The position numbers and the translations under genes were made by a program. From Nannocystis exedens (GTDB lineage Bacteria > Myxococcota_A > Polyangia > Polyangiales > Polyangiaceae), in NCBI GenBank assembly GCA_945861885.1, contig CAMAVR010000005.1:48019-112018 (forward strand): a stretch of 64,000 nucleotides of DNA, written 5' to 3'. Every line of letters begins with the position of its first letter. Positions within the stretch are counted from its first letter, which is position 1. Shown in pieces: positions 62,431 through 64,000 of this stretch. A model generated the notes under the pieces. It searched no databases. It saw only the letters and a list, made by a program, of their open reading frames with translations, and was not told the origin of the DNA.

Positions 62431-63777
62431 ATGACGTCGACATCGAGCGCGGACAACATCTTAACGAAACAACAACGAATAGCGAAGTTGGCGCGAGAAG
62501 CGCCCAATATGGCGTTCAAAACACTCGCACACCACATCGACATCGAATGGTTGCAGGAGGCGTATCGGCGCACGCGCAAAAGCGGAGCAACTGGCGTGGA
62601 TGGTCAAAGCGCAGTCGAGTATGCGGAAAACCTGGAGAGCAATCTTCAGTCGCTGCTTGATCGCGCAAAGAGCGGCACGTACAGAGCGCCGCCAGTACGA
62701 CGCGTGCATATCCCAAAAGGGTCGGGCTCGGAAACGAGGCCGATTGGCATTCCAACCTTTGAAGATAAGGTGCTTCAGAGAGCTGTGTCGATGGTTCTGC
62801 ACGCCGTATACGAGCAAGATTTTCTCGACTGCTCGTACGGTTTTCGGCCCAAACGATCAGCACATCAAGCACTCGATAAGCTGTGGACTGAAACGACGAA
62901 GGCGGCGGGCGGGTGGATCTTAGAGATCGATCTACGAAAGTTTTTCGACACTCTCGGTCACGAACACCTGAGGAATATCCTGCACCAACGGGTGCTTGAT
63001 GGCGTGATACTGCGTCTGATCGGCAAGTGGTTGAATGCAGGAATCATGGAGGATGGGTGCATCACGCATCCGGATGCCGGAAGTCCGCAGGGCGGCGTAA
63101 TCTCGCCGATACTCGCGAACATTTACCTGCATGAGGTGCTCGACAAGTGGTTTGCCGAAGTTGTCAAACCGCGATTGAAGGGCAATGCACAACTCGTTCG
63201 CTACGCGGACGATGCGGTGCTTTTGTTTACGAACGAAGAAGATGCGCGAAAGGTCATGCAGACGTTGCCCAAGCGAATGGGCAAATTCGGCCTGACTCTG
63301 CATCCGGAGAAAACGAGACTGATCAATTTCCGCCGTCCGGACCAATTCCCGCCCAGCAACGGCGGCAACTCGGAAGGGCCGGGGAGCTTTGATTTGCTCG
63401 GCTTCACCCATTTCTGGATCCGAGCAAGGAACCAAAAGTGGGTGATTCGTCGCAAAACAGCTAGCGATCGCTTTGCCCGAGCGCTCAATCGGATCGTGCA
63501 ATGGTGCCGTGAACACCGTCACGATAAAGTCCGTCTGCAGCGTCAGATGCTTCACCGAAAGTTGATCGGTCACTATCAGTACTATGGGATCATCGGTAAC
63601 TCGAAGGGGCTCGACCGGTTCTACCAAGAAGTGACTGCGACCTGGCGCAAGTGGCTCAGTCGCCGCTCGCAAAAGGCGTACTTCAACTGGCATCGCATGA
63701 CCAAGCTACTGAAGCGTCATCCGCTTCCGTTGCCACTCATGCCGGTGCGCCTACCACGACAAGCAGCGAATCCGTAG
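62431..63777 (+). CDS. Group II intron reverse transcriptase/maturase, no endonuclease domain
   Basis: 448 residues from ATG 62431; an in-frame TTG at 62419 is an alternative. RT blocks: [75 protein letters not shown] (YADD catalytic Asp pair), GFTHFW. Domain X (maturase) follows at about 340-420. The protein ends shortly after (LPRQAANP) without an HNH endonuclease, as in intron classes that use replication forks or single strands as targets. Confidence 0.93.
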   Translation: MTSTSSADNILTKQQRIAKLAREAPNMAFKTLAHHIDIEWLQEAYRRTRKSGATGVDGQSAVEYAENLESNLQSLLDRAKSGTYRAPPVRRVHIPKGSGSETRPIGIPTFEDKVLQRAVSMVLHAVYEQDFLDCSYGFRPKRSAHQALDKLWTETTKAAGGWILEIDLRKFFDTLGHEHLRNILHQRVLDGVILRLIGKWLNAGIMEDGCITHPDAGSPQGGVISPILANIYLHEVLDKWFAEVVKPRLKGNAQLVRYADDAVLLFTNEEDARKVMQTLPKRMGKFGLTLHPEKTRLINFRRPDQFPPSNGGNSEGPGSFDLLGFTHFWIRARNQKWVIRRKTASDRFARALNRIVQWCREHRHDKVRLQRQMLHRKLIGHYQYYGIIGNSKGLDRFYQEVTATWRKWLSRRSQKAYFNWHRMTKLLKRHPLPLPLMPVRLPRQAANP

Positions 63778-63783
63778 TTTGAA

Positions 63784-63817
63784 GAGCCGGATGCGTTAAT
63801 TGCGCACGTCCGGATCT
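63784..63817 (+). ncRNA. Group II intron domain V
   Basis: 34-nt hairpin beginning GAGCCGGATGCG and ending ACGTCCGGATCT, with the AGC catalytic triad at 63785-63787 and the bulge before the upper helix. It is the catalytic core of the intron ribozyme. Confidence 0.88.
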
Positions 63818-63867
63818 GTGAGGGCCCTCGGACAACCGAGGGCTACTCGACAAATCTGATCTGCCCA

Positions 63868-63907
63868 CGTAAACGTGCCCGTGCCCGTAAACGTGCCCGG
63901 TTTTTTT
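63868..63907. repeat. CGTAAACGTGCCC-family repeat, copy 3, with T7 run
   Basis: Same 33-bp core as at 52314, preceded by GATCTGCCC like the copy at 19704 and followed by seven T. It begins 17 nt after the intron 3' end and ends about 54 nt before the four-helix-bundle gene. Confidence 0.9.
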
Positions 63908-63960
63908 CGGTGCAATGTCGTTTTCAAGCAACTTTGTCCGTCGGCGGTCGATGATCATTC

Positions 63961-64000
63961 ATGATTCTCGACCACGAAAAACTCGACGTTTATCATCATC
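63961..64000 (+). CDS. Four-helix-bundle (23S rRNA intervening-sequence type) protein, first codons only
   Basis: The frame from ATG 63961 reads MILDHEKLDVYHH to the window end. This start is characteristic of the four-helix-bundle/IVP family in myxobacteria, proteins related to those encoded within 23S rRNA intervening sequences and to Avd of diversity-generating retroelements. Only 13 codons are visible, so the call depends on recognising this N-terminus. It follows the CGTAAACG repeat closely. Confidence 0.55.
   Translation, partial: MILDHEKLDVYHH

Larger units (their letters stand above)
61893..63851 (+). mobile_element. Complete group II intron with internal reverse transcriptase
   Basis: The 5' end GTGCGCC at 61893 matches the GUGYG boundary. 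About 540 nt of structured RNA (domains I-III) precede the ORF in domain IV. Domain V is at 63784-63817 with the AGC triad and domain VI at 63818-63851, with a bulged A at 63845 seven nt from the 3' end. Total about 1.96 kb. It lies between gatB and the CGTAAACG repeat, and no protein gene is interrupted. Confidence 0.88.

Noticed and set aside
1-64000. CRISPR array
   Set aside because: No series of regularly spaced identical repeats with unique spacers was seen; all repeats found are tandem pairs, palindromes or dispersed copies.

Overview
The window is a dense, moderately GC-rich bacterial chromosome segment. Several things point to a Gram-negative, myxobacteria-like organism (Myxococcota, probably the Polyangia side): an aerotolerance (Bat) operon built of VWA and TPR proteins, many lipoproteins including Cys-rich ones with Asp/Gly tails, a HEAT-repeat membrane protein, a HPt-REC-REC-GGDEF regulator, an NtrC-type regulator, stand-alone peptidase and PHP lipoproteins or exported proteins, and a gene start typical of four-helix-bundle (23S rRNA intervening-sequence) proteins. 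This is inference from gene content; there is no 16S gene in the window.

Layout. 1-7364: Bat operon (DUF58 protein, membrane anchor protein, two VWA proteins, TPR lipoprotein, BatD, TPR/SH3 protein), almost every junction overlapping. 7392-10089: HPt-REC-REC-GGDEF protein and an alcohol dehydrogenase. 10187-13618: M28 peptidase lipoprotein, a split minimal tyrosine-kinase-like pair, and a sugar epimerase. 13615-17062 (minus): rlmE, an isolated rplC, thiO, rplS, mutT. 17127-23343: HEAT protein, a membrane Fe-S oxidoreductase of the ETF:menaquinone oxidoreductase type, yacG, rpsT, tRNA-Glu. 23592-29927: a LNS2/HAD-like lipoprotein with unusual codon use, a beta-propeller lipoprotein, a PHP hydrolase, a response regulator, and a DprE1/DprE2-like pair. 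29924-37860: outer-membrane protein, LEA-like protein, hutU, DHH phosphoesterase, LolB-like lipoprotein, thiE, ricT-holB. 37969-44122: MBL hydrolase, topA, Cys-rich lipoprotein, NtrC-type regulator. 44735-52318: queA-tgt, dprA, two paralogous Cys-rich lipoproteins, a zinc-ribbon protein, an aminotransferase. 52360-57158 (minus): gap-pgk-tpiA-secG-glycosyltransferase. 57275-61875: lipoprotein, methylmalonyl-CoA mutase-type large subunit, ftsB-like gene, gatB. 61893-63851: a complete group II intron with an endonuclease-less reverse transcriptase. The window ends in the first codons of a four-helix-bundle protein gene.

The most unusual content is repetitive DNA. (i) A MITE-like element with 13-bp terminal inverted repeats and a chain of five hairpins is present twice (44149-44388 and 48749-48919). 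Both copies are multiples of 3 long and open in the same frame, and the second copy forms the N-terminus, including part of the signal peptide, of a lipoprotein. (ii) A GC-rich repeat built on CGTAAACGTGCCC occurs three times (19704, 52314, 63868). One copy is a perfect 35-bp-arm palindrome, one supplies the stop codon of an aminotransferase, and one lies just upstream of the four-helix-bundle gene and just downstream of the group II intron. (iii) A 132-bp near-perfect palindrome follows tRNA-Glu. (iv) Short tandem duplications (46 bp and 24 bp) sit at gene ends.

No CRISPR array, prophage or complete IS transposase gene was seen. Translation-related genes (rplC, rplS, rpsT, rlmE, tRNA-Glu, queA, tgt, gatB), central carbon metabolism (gap, pgk, tpiA) and thiamine genes (thiO, thiE) show that this is core chromosome into which the repeats and the intron have been inserted.
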